A stretch of 59,571 nucleotides of DNA from Erythrobacteraceae bacterium (GTDB lineage: Bacteria > Pseudomonadota > Alphaproteobacteria > Sphingomonadales > Sphingomonadaceae): the NCBI GenBank assembly GCA_027489065.1, contig JAIYAM010000039.1, forward strand, positions 1 through 59,571, in the 5' to 3' direction. A model generated the notes under the pieces. It saw only the letters and a program-made list of their open reading frames with translations. It made no database searches and was not told the origin of the DNA. Shown piece by piece: positions 9,770-18,507 of this stretch. Made by a program: the position numbers and the translations under genes. Each line of letters starts with the position of its first letter. The first letter of the stretch is position 1.

Positions 9770-10638
9770 TGCTCGGGTGCCTCTGTCGCTGTCTCTTTTG
9801 CCGGCTGTGCCGCCGCGCGCCTCGTCACCACGATGATCGGGCCGACGCGCCCGCCATCCTGCCGCCCGCCCGCCGGGTCCCACAGGCTCGACACCGCGCC
9901 ATCGAGGTAGAGCGCATTGCTCACCTTCAGCACGTCGCGGTAGTAACGCGCCAGCTGGCCGAAGCTCACCGGTGCGTCGGAAATCACGAAATGCGCCTTG
10001 CCCGAAGCATCGACGCCCACCGCGTTGCGGATCGCCTTCGACGGCCCGTCGTCCTGAATCTCGGGGTGGAGCTTGCCGCCATCCAGCAGCAGCGGCCCGG
10101 ATTGCGTGCCGAATTCCGGACGGTCGCCGACGGTGTTGAAGAAGGTGTTGCTCCCCATCACGCGCCACGTTCCGCCGCTGCCGAAGAACACCCCATTGGG
10201 CTTCATGTAGAAATTGCCGGTGCCGTCCCCGCGGTCCAGTTCCTTCAGCCGCTCGCCCTTCTCGACATAGTAGCCCAGCGCCTTGAGGTCGTCGCCATAC
10301 ATCCCGCCGTTCATAGCGAAGGCGATTGTCGCAGGATCGACGCTGGCCGCGAACTTGGCGAGGCTGGCGAAGGGCTGCTTGTCGGGGCCGAGGTTGACCA
10401 TGCCGATGCGGTGCTGCGCGGGATCGGCGATGCAATGGGTGAGCGGCACATCCTCGAAGGTCACGCTTTCGCAGGCGGACGGCCCCAGCGCCTGGGTCGG
10501 CGAAGCCGAGGGTTCGGGGGCGGCGTCCACGCCCGAGCCATCGAGCTCGGCGCGGGTCACGGGCTTGCCTGCGGGGCTGTCCGAGCAACCGGAAAGGCCC
10601 AGCATCGCGGCAGCGGCGATGAGGAGGGCCTGCTTCAT
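9766..10638 (-). CDS. DUF2233 (phosphodiester glycosidase/NAGPA-type) lipoprotein inside the trp operon
   Basis: The 290-residue product begins with a lipoprotein signal (hydrophobic stretch ending LGLSGC, lipid cysteine about residue 18), so it is probably membrane-anchored in the periplasm. The rest matches the DUF2233/NAGPA fold: FAMNGGMYG, FYMKPNGVFF, TQSGPLLL, RNAVGVD and LYLDGAVSSLW. Relatives include the eukaryotic phosphodiester glycosidase that uncovers mannose 6-phosphate; the bacterial substrate is mostly unknown. It overlaps trpE and trpG by four bases each, so it is cotranslated with tryptophan enzymes although nothing in the fold suggests a role there. Family placement is firm; function is open. 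Confidence 0.85.
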   Translation of the reverse strand: MKQALLIAAAAMLGLSGCSDSPAGKPVTRAELDGSGVDAAPEPSASPTQALGPSACESVTFEDVPLTHCIADPAQHRIGMVNLGPDKQPFASLAKFAASVDPATIAFAMNGGMYGDDLKALGYYVEKGERLKELDRGDGTGNFYMKPNGVFFGSGGTWRVMGSNTFFNTVGDRPEFGTQSGPLLLDGGKLHPEIQDDGPSKAIRNAVGVDASGKAHFVISDAPVSFGQLARYYRDVLKVSNALYLDGAVSSLWDPAGGRQDGGRVGPIIVVTRRAAAQPAKETATEAPEQ

Positions 10639-12170
10639 TGCCCGTATCCCGGCTCGCCCGCGACGCGCACCGCCTCGCGCGCGGCGGCGATCAGCGCGCC
10701 GGCCTTGGCGCGGCATTCGGCGAGTTCGTAATCGGGCTCGGAATCGGCAACGATGCCGGCACCCGCCTGAACGTGCATCACCCCGTCCTTCACGACTGCG
10801 GTGCGCAGGACGATGCAGCTATCGAGGCTGCCGTCGGGCGCGAAATAGCCCACGCCGCCCGCATAGGCGCCGCGCGTTTCGGGCTCCAGTTCGGCGATGA
10901 TCTCGCAAGCACGGATCTTGGGCGCGCCCGAGACGGTGCCGGCCGGGAACCCTGCGAACAGCGCGTCGAGCGCGTCCCTCGAAGGATCGAGCTGGCCGAC
11001 GACGTTGCTGACGATGTGCATCACGTGGCTGTAGCGCTCGATGGTGAAGCTGTCGGTGACCTCCACGGTCCCCGCCGCCGCCACGCGCCCCACGTCATTG
11101 CGCCCCAGATCGAGCAGCATCAGGTGCTCGGCGCGCTCCTTGGGATCGGCGAGCAGGCTCGCCTCGTTGGCGACATCCTCCTCGCGAGACTGCCCGCGAG
11201 GACGCGTGCCCGCGATCGGGCGGATGGTGATCTCGGTCCTGCCGCTCGCATCGGGGCGCACGCGGACGAGGATTTCCGGGCTCGATCCGACCAGCGCGAA
11301 GCCGGGCAGGTCGAGGAAATAGAGGAAGGGCGAGGGGTTCACCCGCCGCAGCGCGCGGTAAAGCGCCAGCGGAGGGAGGGTGAAGGGGCAGGTGAAACGC
11401 TGGGCGAGCACCACCTGGAAGATGTCGCCGGCAAGGATGTAGTCCTTGGCCTTGAGCGCCATCGCCTTGTAGTCGTCGGGCGCGATCACTGGCGCGAGGT
11501 CGGGCAGGGCGTCGGGCAGGGCGTCCCGGACCTCGGCAGGCATGGCCGTGCCGAGCTGGCTCAGCGCCGCATCGATCCGTTCGCCCGCACGGGCGACGGC
11601 GGCTTCAGGATCGGTAGCCTCCCAGATCGGCGCGATGGCGAACAGGGCGTTGGTCAGCCCGTCGAACACCAGAATGACGGTGGGCCGCACGAACAGCATG
11701 TCGGGCAGATCGAGCGGGCTGTCGGGCGCGCGCGGCAGGGTCTCGACGAGGCCGATGGTCTCGTAGCCGAGATAGCCGACGAGGCAGGCCAGCGCCGGGG
11801 GGAGCCCTTCCGGCATCGGGTCGATCCGGCAGGCGGCGGCCAGTGCGCGCAGCTCGGCCAAGGCGTCGCCCGGGCAAGGCGCGAAAGCCTCGCGGTCGGT
11901 GCGCCAGTCGCGGTTGATCGCGGCTGCGTTGCCCTTGGCGCGGAACACGAGGTCGGGATCGAGGCCGAGCAGGCTGTAACGCCCGCGCACCTCTCCGCCC
12001 TCGACGCTTTCGAGCAGGAAGTCGCCGCGCCCCGGTACGATCAGCCGCCGCGCCGCGCCCACCGGCGTGTCGCTGTCGGCGATGATCCGCCGCCACACCA
12101 GCGCCGCCTTGCCCTGGGCGAGCATGGCGGCAGCGGCGGCGGCGTTTTCGGGCAATCCGGCGGCGGTCAC
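10635..12170 (-). CDS. trpE: Anthranilate synthase component I
   Basis: TrpE makes anthranilate from chorismate with ammonia from TrpG. The 511-residue protein has the N-terminal feedback-binding region including LLESVEGGEVRGRYSLLG (the LLES element that contacts tryptophan in studied homologues) and the chorismate-binding domain with RPIAGTRPRG, LMLLDLGRNDVGRV, TVSGAPKIRA and YAGGVGYF. I set the start at the GTG at 12170, 14 bases after the ppiD stop; the upstream open frame lies inside ppiD. No leader peptide or attenuator is visible because trpE follows ppiD directly, so any tryptophan control must lie further upstream or at the enzyme. Confidence 0.93.
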   Translation of the reverse strand: MTAAGLPENAAAAAAMLAQGKAALVWRRIIADSDTPVGAARRLIVPGRGDFLLESVEGGEVRGRYSLLGLDPDLVFRAKGNAAAINRDWRTDREAFAPCPGDALAELRALAAACRIDPMPEGLPPALACLVGYLGYETIGLVETLPRAPDSPLDLPDMLFVRPTVILVFDGLTNALFAIAPIWEATDPEAAVARAGERIDAALSQLGTAMPAEVRDALPDALPDLAPVIAPDDYKAMALKAKDYILAGDIFQVVLAQRFTCPFTLPPLALYRALRRVNPSPFLYFLDLPGFALVGSSPEILVRVRPDASGRTEITIRPIAGTRPRGQSREEDVANEASLLADPKERAEHLMLLDLGRNDVGRVAAAGTVEVTDSFTIERYSHVMHIVSNVVGQLDPSRDALDALFAGFPAGTVSGAPKIRACEIIAELEPETRGAYAGGVGYFAPDGSLDSCIVLRTAVVKDGVMHVQAGAGIVADSEPDYELAECRAKAGALIAAAREAVRVAGEPGYGQ

Positions 12171-12183
12171 GGGCTCGTCGTGC

Positions 12184-14118
12184 TTACTGCTGTTCGCCGA
12201 CCAGCCGCTTGCGCACCGCGGTGATCGCATCGGCATTGCGGGTCACGCCCAGTTCCTTGCGCATCGCGGCAGTCGCCTGGCGGCGGTATTCGTCGCTCAG
12301 CGCCTGCCCGAGCTGCTGCCGGGTCTGGGTGACCAGCTCCGGTGCCTTGTCGAGCGGCAGGGTGCTGATGTCCTCGAGGCTGACGACATACCAGCCGAGA
12401 TTGCGCGGCGCCTCGAGCGTCTTCACCGTGCCCTCGGCCATGCTGAACATGAGCACCAGCGGCGGCGGCACGCGCTGGCGCTGCTGGGCGATGAGCTGGC
12501 GGCGTTCGAGGTCGATCGGCTCGCGCTCGAAGGGCTTGTTCTCCGCTGCCAGCGCCGCGCCGAGCGCCATGCCGCCGCGCACCTTGGCGAGGATCCGGTC
12601 GGCGGCCTGCTTGGCAAGGAGCGCCCCCTGCGCGCGCTTCCACCCGGCGATCGCGCCTTCGCGCACTTCGCCGAGCGGCGGGGCGGAGGCTTCATCGACC
12701 CGCGCGACCTCGAAGATCACGAAGTCCTTGCCCGGCACGACCTCGGCGAGCTGCGGCTCGCTTTCCTCCATCTGGAAAGCGGTCTGGAGCACGGGCGCGA
12801 GCTGCGGCACGATCTTCGCGCCGGGCTGGCCGAAGGCCGTGCCGTCGGCGAGCAGTGCCGGGGTCGTCTCGACTTTGAGACCATACGCCTTGGCGACATC
12901 GGCGAGCGCGGTGCCGCTGTCGACCTCGCCCTCGATCTCGGCGACGAGGTCGGCGATCGCGGCGGTGCGCTTTTCGGTGGTGAGGGTCTCGGTGATCTCG
13001 GGCGTGGCCTGCGCGAGGCTGCGCGCCGCGATGCGCTCGATGCGGTCGACCTTGCCGACATACCAGCCGAGCGGGCCCTGCGCAGGCTCGATCACCGCGC
13101 CCTGCGCCGCGGCAAAGGCGTTCCTGGCGAAGGCGGCGCTGGTCGCGCTGGCGACGGCAGCCTGATCGCGCGGATCGGCCCTGGAGGCGGTGAACCCGGC
13201 CTCGCGCGCCACCGCTTCAAGCGCGGCCCCGGCGCGGATGCGGGCCGAGAGCGCCTTGGCGGCGTCCTGCGTGGGGACGACGAAGCTGCTCAACCCGCGC
13301 TTCTCGCTGGCCGCGTACTTGGCGGCATCCTTCTGGAAGCGCGCCGCGATTTCGGCGGGCGTGGGCGTTGCATTCACCTTCAACGTCTCGGTTCCGAACA
13401 CCGCGAAGCGCAGCGTGCGGCGCTCGGGCCGGATGAACTGGGTGCGGTTCTCGGCGTACCATGCCGAAAGCTGGGCGTCGGACGGATTGCCGGTCGGTGC
13501 AAAGGCGGCAGATGCGATCAGCGCGATCTCGCCCTTGCGCTTTTCGAGCACCAGCGAGGCATATTGGCGCGCGATCTTCTCGGGCAGCTGCGGGGCGGCG
13601 ACGGCCGGGGCGAGCAGTTGCTGGGCGAGCAGATCACCCTCGAGCCCGCGGCGGAAGGTCTGGTCGGTCAGCCCGCGCTGGCCGAGCGCGGCAAGGTAGG
13701 TCTTCTCGTCGAAGGCGCCGGTCAGGCCCTGGAACGCCGGGATCTTGAGGATTTCGCTGTTCACCAGATTGTCCCCGGCGCGCAGGCCGTGGCGGCGGGC
13801 ATATTCGCCGACCACGAAGCGGTCGATGAGCTGGGTCACCACTTCATCGAAGCCGCCCTGCGCGACGAATTCGGGCATGGTCAGCGTCGGGTTCTGCTGG
13901 CGCACCTGGTCGAGCGCGGTGTTGACCCCGACGGTGAGTTCGCTGATCGGGATCGCCTTGCCGCCGACCACCGCCATGTTGTCCCCGCCCGACAGGCCGC
14001 CCAGCGCATTGCCCTGGATGTCCGACGCGGCAAAGGCGAGGCCCATCAGCGCAAGGAAGGCAAGGGCGATCGGCAGGCCGATCTTCGAGGCGAAAAAGCG
14101 GCGGAAAAACGAAATCAT
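12184..14118 (-). CDS. ppiD: PpiD/SurA-type membrane-anchored peptidyl-prolyl isomerase
   Basis: This 644-residue protein has one N-terminal transmembrane anchor (residues about 11-31, IGLPIALAFLALMGLAFA) followed by a large periplasmic part. SurA_N-like helices contain VNTALDQVRQQNPTLTMPEF, and parvulin-like segments follow about 240-370 and again near the C-terminus. PpiD assists folding of newly exported proteins at the Sec exit. The sequence is much more diverged in the parvulin part than in the anchor region, so isomerase activity is uncertain. It is the first gene of the leftward trp group and diverges from tpiA across 251 bases. Confidence 0.88.
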   Translation of the reverse strand: MISFFRRFFASKIGLPIALAFLALMGLAFAASDIQGNALGGLSGGDNMAVVGGKAIPISELTVGVNTALDQVRQQNPTLTMPEFVAQGGFDEVVTQLIDRFVVGEYARRHGLRAGDNLVNSEILKIPAFQGLTGAFDEKTYLAALGQRGLTDQTFRRGLEGDLLAQQLLAPAVAAPQLPEKIARQYASLVLEKRKGEIALIASAAFAPTGNPSDAQLSAWYAENRTQFIRPERRTLRFAVFGTETLKVNATPTPAEIAARFQKDAAKYAASEKRGLSSFVVPTQDAAKALSARIRAGAALEAVAREAGFTASRADPRDQAAVASATSAAFARNAFAAAQGAVIEPAQGPLGWYVGKVDRIERIAARSLAQATPEITETLTTEKRTAAIADLVAEIEGEVDSGTALADVAKAYGLKVETTPALLADGTAFGQPGAKIVPQLAPVLQTAFQMEESEPQLAEVVPGKDFVIFEVARVDEASAPPLGEVREGAIAGWKRAQGALLAKQAADRILAKVRGGMALGAALAAENKPFEREPIDLERRQLIAQQRQRVPPPLVLMFSMAEGTVKTLEAPRNLGWYVVSLEDISTLPLDKAPELVTQTRQQLGQALSDEYRRQATAAMRKELGVTRNADAITAVRKRLVGEQQ

Positions 14119-14369
14119 GTGCGTATCGACCCGATCCCAGGCTGGCTGACGGCAAGGCGCTGCTGGCGCCTCTCGCGAACAGGGCGTGCAGCCCCGGCGC
14201 GGGGTGCGCTTTAGAGGCCCTGCGACCGCGCGGCAACAGGTGAGCGCGGGTTTTGACAGTTGCGTCGTGGGCGGCTAGCGGACCCGGCCCCGGGGCACTA
14301 CAGCAAAACACAGAATCAATGGCGCCCTCGGCCTATCCCTCTCATTAATAACAAAGTGCAGGACAGATC
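14119..14369. promoter_or_regulatory. Divergent promoter region of ppiD and tpiA
   Basis: This 251-base gene-free stretch must hold the start signals of both the leftward ppiD-trp group and rightward tpiA. A TTGACA at 14253-14258 could be a rightward -35, but the hexamer 17 bases on (TAGCGG) is a poor -10. No repeats or operators stand out beyond short GC-rich hairpins. Confidence 0.4.
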
Positions 14370-15143
14370 ATGACCCGCCGACCCTATATCGTCGGAAACT
14401 GGAAGATGCACGGCACCCGCGCGATGCTCTCCGAAGCGCGCGCCATCGACCGCGCTGCCCAGCGTCACATGAAGGTCGAGGTGGCGCTCGCGCCGCCTTA
14501 CACCCTGATCCACCCGATCCACCGCGAGGCCGAGCAGATCGCGGTCGGCGCGCAGGATTGCCACCACGAGGACGGCGGCGCGCACACTGGCGACATCTCC
14601 GCCGCGATGGTCGCCGATGCGGGCGCGAGCTTCGTCATCCTCGGCCATTCCGAGCGGCGCCAGGACCATGGCGAGACCGATGCGCTGGTGCGGGCCAAGG
14701 CCGGGGCTGCCTTTGCCGCGGGCCTGCGCGTGATCATGTGCTGCGGCGAGAGCCTGCAAACACGCGAATCGGGCGGGGCGGTCGCTTTCGTCCGCGCACA
14801 GCTCGCCGCCTCGCTGCCGCCGGCCGATCAGCTGCCCGCCGAAGTCGCCGACCGCCTGTGCATCGCTTACGAACCGATCTGGGCGATCGGCACCGGCGTT
14901 GCCGCGACCACCGATGACATCTCCGAGATGCACGGAGAAATCCGCGCGCTGCTGGTCGAGCTGCTCGGGGCCGATCACGGCGCGGAGGTGCGCATCCTCT
15001 ACGGCGGCTCGGTCAAGCCGGACAACGCTCATGCCATCTTCGCCGTGCCCGAAGTGGGCGGGGCGCTGGTGGGCGGGGCAAGCCTCACCGCCGACAGCTT
15101 CATGGGCATAGCGCTCGCCGCGAGCGATCCGCTCGAGAGCTGA
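14370..15143 (+). CDS. tpiA: Triosephosphate isomerase
   Basis: TpiA interconverts dihydroxyacetone phosphate and glyceraldehyde 3-phosphate. The 257-residue barrel has the catalytic lysine in GNWKMHG near the N-terminus, the electrophilic histidine in ILGHSERRQ, the base glutamate in AYEPIWAIGTG and the phosphate loop in ILYGGSVKPDN followed by GGALVGGASL. The lid loop AIGTGVAAT matches the usual AxGTGxxAT pattern. It is divergent from ppiD and followed by secG about 120 bases downstream, a neighbour pair common in alphaproteobacteria. Confidence 0.97.
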   Translation: MTRRPYIVGNWKMHGTRAMLSEARAIDRAAQRHMKVEVALAPPYTLIHPIHREAEQIAVGAQDCHHEDGGAHTGDISAAMVADAGASFVILGHSERRQDHGETDALVRAKAGAAFAAGLRVIMCCGESLQTRESGGAVAFVRAQLAASLPPADQLPAEVADRLCIAYEPIWAIGTGVAATTDDISEMHGEIRALLVELLGADHGAEVRILYGGSVKPDNAHAIFAVPEVGGALVGGASLTADSFMGIALAASDPLES

Positions 15144-15261
15144 GCAAGGCCGCGTCCCGATCCTTCCGGCGCCCCTCGGGCTTGCCGGGAGGGCTTTGCG
15201 GCCCTACATGGCCGACACAATTGTCACCGGGCGCCCATGCGCCCAGCTGCGAGTTTGCTTC

Positions 15262-15666
15262 ATGTCCGTTTTCCTGTTCCTCACCGTGATCCAGGCGATC
15301 ATCGCCGCCGCATTGGTCGGCGTTGTGCTCATGCAGCGTTCCGAAGGCGGCGGGCTGGGCATCGGCTCGAGCCCGGGCGGTGCCTTCGGCGCGCGCGGTG
15401 CGGCGGACTTTCTGACCCGCTCGACCAAGTGGCTGGCGATCGCCTTCGTCACCCTGTCGATCGTGCTCGCCGCGCTCGCGGTGCGCGAGAGCCGGGTGGG
15501 CGGGGTGACGAGCACGCTCGAGCGCGGCACTCCGGCACGACCCGACCTGCTCGCCGATCCGGTCGCGCCCCCGGCCGCCGCTCCGGCGGGGACCGGCGCT
15601 GCGCCTGCTCCGGCCGAGGCTCCTGCCCCGGCTCCGGCTCCGGCTGAAAAGGCACCCGCGCAGTAA
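15262..15666 (+). CDS. secG: SecG, preprotein translocase subunit
   Basis: SecG is the small third subunit of the SecYEG channel. The 134-residue product begins MSVFLFLTVIQAIIAAALVGVV, a first membrane helix, then MQRSEGGGLGIGSSPGGAFGARG, the typical conserved cytosolic loop, then a second helix (about residues 57-75). It ends in an Ala/Pro-rich tail of about 45 residues, which varies widely in alphaproteobacteria. The ATG at 15262 gives the correct SecG N-terminus; a frame extension further upstream does not resemble the family. A terminator follows directly. Confidence 0.93.
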   Translation: MSVFLFLTVIQAIIAAALVGVVLMQRSEGGGLGIGSSPGGAFGARGAADFLTRSTKWLAIAFVTLSIVLAALAVRESRVGGVTSTLERGTPARPDLLADPVAPPAAAPAGTGAAPAPAEAPAPAPAPAEKAPAQ

Positions 15667-15673
15667 TTGTCCC

Positions 15674-15699
15674 AAGGGGCACTTCGGCGCCCCTTTCTT
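15674..15699 (+). terminator. Intrinsic terminator after secG
   Basis: AAGGGGCAC and GCGCCCCTT (15674-15695) pair around a TTCG tetraloop with one mismatch and are followed by a T-rich TTTCTT. It separates secG from pyrG. Confidence 0.8.
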
Positions 15700-15790
15700 A
15701 CCCGACAGCAACACCGCTGTGGATGGCGGGTGCCTCGCGCCCGCAATTCGCTTGCCCCGAATCCCTCCTGACGCTTAAGGCCCAACTCCC

Positions 15791-17428
15791 ATGGCGCGGT
15801 TCATTTTCATCACCGGCGGCGTGGTCTCCTCGCTCGGCAAAGGTCTCATGGCTGCCTCGCTGGCGGCGCTCCTCCAGGCGCGCGGCTACAAGGTACGCAT
15901 CCGCAAGTTCGACCCCTATCTGAACGTCGATCCGGGCACGATGAGCCCCTATCAGCACGGCGAAGTCTACGTCACCGACGACGGGGCGGAGACCGATCTC
16001 GACCTTGGCCACTACGAACGCTTCACCGGCGTCTCCTCGCGCCAGAGCGACAACATCACCTCGGGGCGCATCTACCGCGACATCATCGCGCGGGAACGCC
16101 GCGGCGACTATCTCGGCGCGACGGTGCAGGTGATCCCGCACGTCACCGACGCGATCAAGGCCTTCGCGCTGGCCGATCAGGCCGACATTGATTTCATCCT
16201 GTGCGAAATCGGCGGCACGGTGGGCGACATCGAAAGCCTGCCCTTCATGGAGGCGATCCGCCAGCTCAGGAACGAGCTCGAGCCGCTCCAGACGCTGTCG
16301 GTCCACGTCACGCTTGTGCCCTACATCAAGGCAGCGGGCGAGCTGAAGACCAAGCCGACCCAGCACTCGGTGCGCGAGCTTGCCAGCCTCGGGATCAAGC
16401 CCGACATCCTGCTGTGCCGCGCCGAGCACCCGATTCCCGAGAGCGAGCGCCGCAAGATCGCGCAGTTCTGCAATGTGCGCGCCGAGGCGGTGATCCCTGC
16501 GCTGGACGCGCCCTCGATCTACTCGGTGCCGCAGCAATATCACGCCGAGGGCCTCGACCGCGAGGTGCTGCGTGCCTTCGGCATCACCGATGCGCCCGAG
16601 CCTGACCTGTCGTCGTGGGAAGACGTTACCGACCGCCACTTCAACCCCGAAGGCGAAGTGACGATCGCGGTGGTCGGCAAGTATGTCGGCCTGCAGGACG
16701 CCTACAAGAGCCTCAACGAGGCGCTGATCCACGGCGGGCTCGCCAACCGGGTCAAGGTCAACATCCGCTGGATCGACGCCGAGATCTTCGAGGGCGACGA
16801 CGACAGCCAGATCATCGCCGCGCTGGAACCGATGCACGGCATTCTCGTCCCGGGCGGCTTCGGCGAGCGCGGCAGCGAGGGCAAGATCGCGAGCGTGCGC
16901 TTCGCCCGTGAACGCGGCGTGCCGTTCTTCGGCATTTGCCTCGGCATGCAGATGGCCTGCATCGAAAGCGCGCGGGCGGCCGGGTTCGAGCACGCCTCCT
17001 CGACCGAGTTCGGCCCGACCGACGCGCCGGTGGTCGGCATCATCACCGAGTGGATGAGCGCAGAAGGCCTCCAGAGCCGTGCCGAGGGCGGGGATCTGGG
17101 CGGCACGATGCGGCTCGGCGCCTATCCGGCCAAGCTCAGCCCCAACAGCCACACCTCGCGCATCTATGGCGGAGCGGAGGTCATCTCCGAACGCCACCGC
17201 CACCGTTACGAGGTCAACAGCGCCTTCATCGAGCCTCTGGAAAAGCAGGGCCTGATCTTCTCGGGCATGTCGCCTGACGGCTTGTTGCCCGAGATCGTCG
17301 AGCGCCCGGACCACCCGTGGTTCGTCGGTGTGCAGTTCCACCCGGAGCTGAAGTCGCGCCCCTTCGATCCGCACCCGCTGTTTGCCGGCTTCATCGCCGC
17401 CGCGCTCGAGCAATCACGACTCGTCTGA
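15791..17428 (+). CDS. pyrG: CTP synthase
   Basis: PyrG aminates UTP to CTP with ATP and glutamine. The 545-residue protein has the N-terminal amidoligase domain ([15 protein letters not shown] as P-loop, [33 protein letters not shown]) and the C-terminal class I glutamine amidotransferase domain with the nucleophile in [11 protein letters not shown] and the catalytic pair in VQFHPELKS. Length and order are standard. The start is the ATG at 15791 (MARFIFIT). Confidence 0.97.
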   Translation: MARFIFITGGVVSSLGKGLMAASLAALLQARGYKVRIRKFDPYLNVDPGTMSPYQHGEVYVTDDGAETDLDLGHYERFTGVSSRQSDNITSGRIYRDIIARERRGDYLGATVQVIPHVTDAIKAFALADQADIDFILCEIGGTVGDIESLPFMEAIRQLRNELEPLQTLSVHVTLVPYIKAAGELKTKPTQHSVRELASLGIKPDILLCRAEHPIPESERRKIAQFCNVRAEAVIPALDAPSIYSVPQQYHAEGLDREVLRAFGITDAPEPDLSSWEDVTDRHFNPEGEVTIAVVGKYVGLQDAYKSLNEALIHGGLANRVKVNIRWIDAEIFEGDDDSQIIAALEPMHGILVPGGFGERGSEGKIASVRFARERGVPFFGICLGMQMACIESARAAGFEHASSTEFGPTDAPVVGIITEWMSAEGLQSRAEGGDLGGTMRLGAYPAKLSPNSHTSRIYGGAEVISERHRHRYEVNSAFIEPLEKQGLIFSGMSPDGLLPEIVERPDHPWFVGVQFHPELKSRPFDPHPLFAGFIAAALEQSRLV

Positions 17429-17862
17429 GCCGCCGATCTGAACTTATTTAGGGTGGTATTGCCCCCGCTGGCGGCCTTCGTGGCCGGCGCGGGAGGCCAT
17501 GGTTCCACATGATTAATGTGGCTTTGCAATCCCTTGTTTCGCAAGGGCGAGTCGGGCCTGTCAAACCTTGCAGGACTTGCAGTTAGCCCTTGCGCAGAAA
17601 TGCGATTCCGCATTAGACGGCAGGCGCAGTTTCACCGTTTGTGAGGGTTCGCGGCCCATCAGTCCTTCAGCCGCTTGGCGGGGCTGTCCGGGGCCGGCAT
17701 CGGGCAAGGCCCGGTGGCGGTGCGCGATCCGTCTTACGACGAGCTTGCGTGGTTTTGTACGTCTTCTGCGACCCGGACGGACAGGACCATGCGAGGCGAC
17801 GAAAGTCGCGGGGGCGGACCGCAAGGTCCGCCCCCTTTTCATTCCTCGATGTGTGAGTGGCC
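17429..17862 (+). other. 434-base gene-free stretch rich in hairpins; candidate small RNA ending at 17839
   Basis: I see no convincing protein here: the open frames lack the strong third-position GC pattern and a ribosome binding site. The plus strand contains a series of perfect hairpins: CCACAT/ATGTGG (17505-17521), CCCTTG/CAAGGG (17531-17547), CATCGGGC/GCCCGGTG with a three-base loop at about 17699-17717, and GCGAC-GAAA-GTCGC (17796-17809). A strong intrinsic terminator ends the stretch. The terminator points rightward while the next gene (hsp20) points leftward, so a rightward transcript is expected to end here. This is either a long pyrG 3' UTR or a separate non-coding RNA. I could not assign it to 6S, RNase P, tmRNA or SRP RNA by eye. 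Confidence 0.45.
17810..17839 (+). terminator. Strong rightward intrinsic terminator
   Basis: An 11-bp perfect stem, GGGGGCGGACC and GGTCCGCCCCC, closes on a GCAA tetraloop and is followed by TTTT. The minus strand lacks a T-run after the stem, so it serves a rightward transcript and not hsp20. Confidence 0.88.
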
Positions 17863-18345
17863 TCAGGCCGCGCTGGCGGCTTCGTCGCCTTCGGTCGTGG
17901 TGGGCACCGCGGTGAGCGTCGCCGTCCCGCCGATGGCGATCTTGCGCGGCTTCATCGCGTCGGGCACCTCGCGCACGAGGTCGATGATCAGCAGCCCGTC
18001 AGCCAGGTCCGCCCGCTCGACCCGCACGAAATCGGCAAGCTCGAAGCGGCGCTCGAAGCCGCGGTTGGCGATGCCGACATGGATCAGCTCCGAGCCGTCC
18101 TCGACCTCCTCGCGCTTCTTGCCCTGCACGACGAGCAGGTTCTGCTGCGCGGTGATGTCGATATCTCCGGCGCGGAAGCCCGCCACCGCCAGAGTGATGC
18201 GGTAATTGTCCTCGCCCTGGCGCGAGATGTTGAAGGGCGGGTAGTTGTCGCCCGCATTGAGCCGCGCCTGGTTCTCGAGCAGGTCGAACAGGCGGTCGAA
18301 GCCCACGGTGGAGCGGCGATAGGGGGTGAAATCGAAACGTGACAT
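17863..18345 (-). CDS. Small heat-shock protein, Hsp20/IbpA family
   Basis: Hsp20 chaperones hold unfolding proteins in a refoldable state and form large oligomers in the cytoplasm. The 160-residue protein begins MSRFDFTPYRRSTVGFDRLFDLL, as in the IbpA class of proteobacteria, and has the alpha-crystallin domain from about residue 35 to 130 with YRITLAVAGF, QNLLVVQGKK and an RGFERRFEL strand, then an alanine-rich tail. The ATG at 18345 is chosen over an upstream TTG because it has the family N-terminus and a GAGGA sequence 9 bases before it. The leader carries a ROSE-like thermometer and the gene has a sigma-32-like promoter. Confidence 0.93.
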   Translation of the reverse strand: MSRFDFTPYRRSTVGFDRLFDLLENQARLNAGDNYPPFNISRQGEDNYRITLAVAGFRAGDIDITAQQNLLVVQGKKREEVEDGSELIHVGIANRGFERRFELADFVRVERADLADGLLIIDLVREVPDAMKPRKIAIGGTATLTAVPTTTEGDEAASAA

Positions 18346-18455
18346 GTGTGCAAATCCTCGTCTGAGCAATCTGGACCTGACGCGGGCCTGCCGGATGCAG
18401 CACCCGCCTTGCCGCCTTGTGCATTTCCCGAGACTGGCGAAACGCGGCGACTGCG
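18346..18455 (-). promoter_or_regulatory. ROSE-like RNA thermometer in the hsp20 leader
   Basis: The last hairpin before the hsp20 start is AUUGCUC-AGAC-GAGGAUU (minus strand, 18370 to 18354). The 3' arm holds the GAGGA ribosome binding site. The pairing gives C-G, U-A, C-G, a G-G mismatch, U-A, a U-U mismatch and A-U. A UUGCU anti-Shine-Dalgarno strand with opposed G-G and U-U is the known hallmark of ROSE thermometers in front of rhizobial small heat-shock genes. A GC-rich hairpin (GCGGG and CCCGC arms) precedes it, as in the multi-hairpin ROSE layout. Thermosensing itself is inferred. Confidence 0.8.
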
Positions 18456-18457
18456 CT

Positions 18458-18486
18458 TATCTGGTTTGCAGACCACCGCTTTCAAG
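18458..18486 (-). promoter_or_regulatory. Sigma-32 (RpoH)-like promoter of hsp20
   Basis: Read leftward, CTTGAAA (18486-18480) is the exact sigma-32 -35 word. After 15 bases comes CCAGATA (18464-18458), close to the CCCCAT-type -10. Transcription would start near 18450 and give a leader of about 105 bases containing the thermometer. Confidence 0.65.
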
Positions 18487-18507
18487 ACCTATGGCAAGAG
18501 GGACCTC

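Noticed and set aside
10635..12236. Attenuator or leader peptide for the trp operon
   Set aside because: trpE begins only 14 bases after ppiD; there is no room for a leader and no run of Trp codons.
14253..14281. Vegetative promoter for tpiA
   Set aside because: The TTGACA is perfect but the spaced -10 (TAGCGG) is poor; noted only within the intergenic entry.
17640..17841. 6S RNA, RNase P RNA or SRP RNA in the gap between pyrG and hsp20
   Set aside because: I looked for their conserved core sequences and could not match them with confidence, so only an unassigned candidate RNA is reported.
17568..17915. A 115-codon open frame on the plus strand in the same gap
   Set aside because: It lacks the codon bias of the neighbours, has no ribosome site, runs through the terminator and ends inside hsp20.
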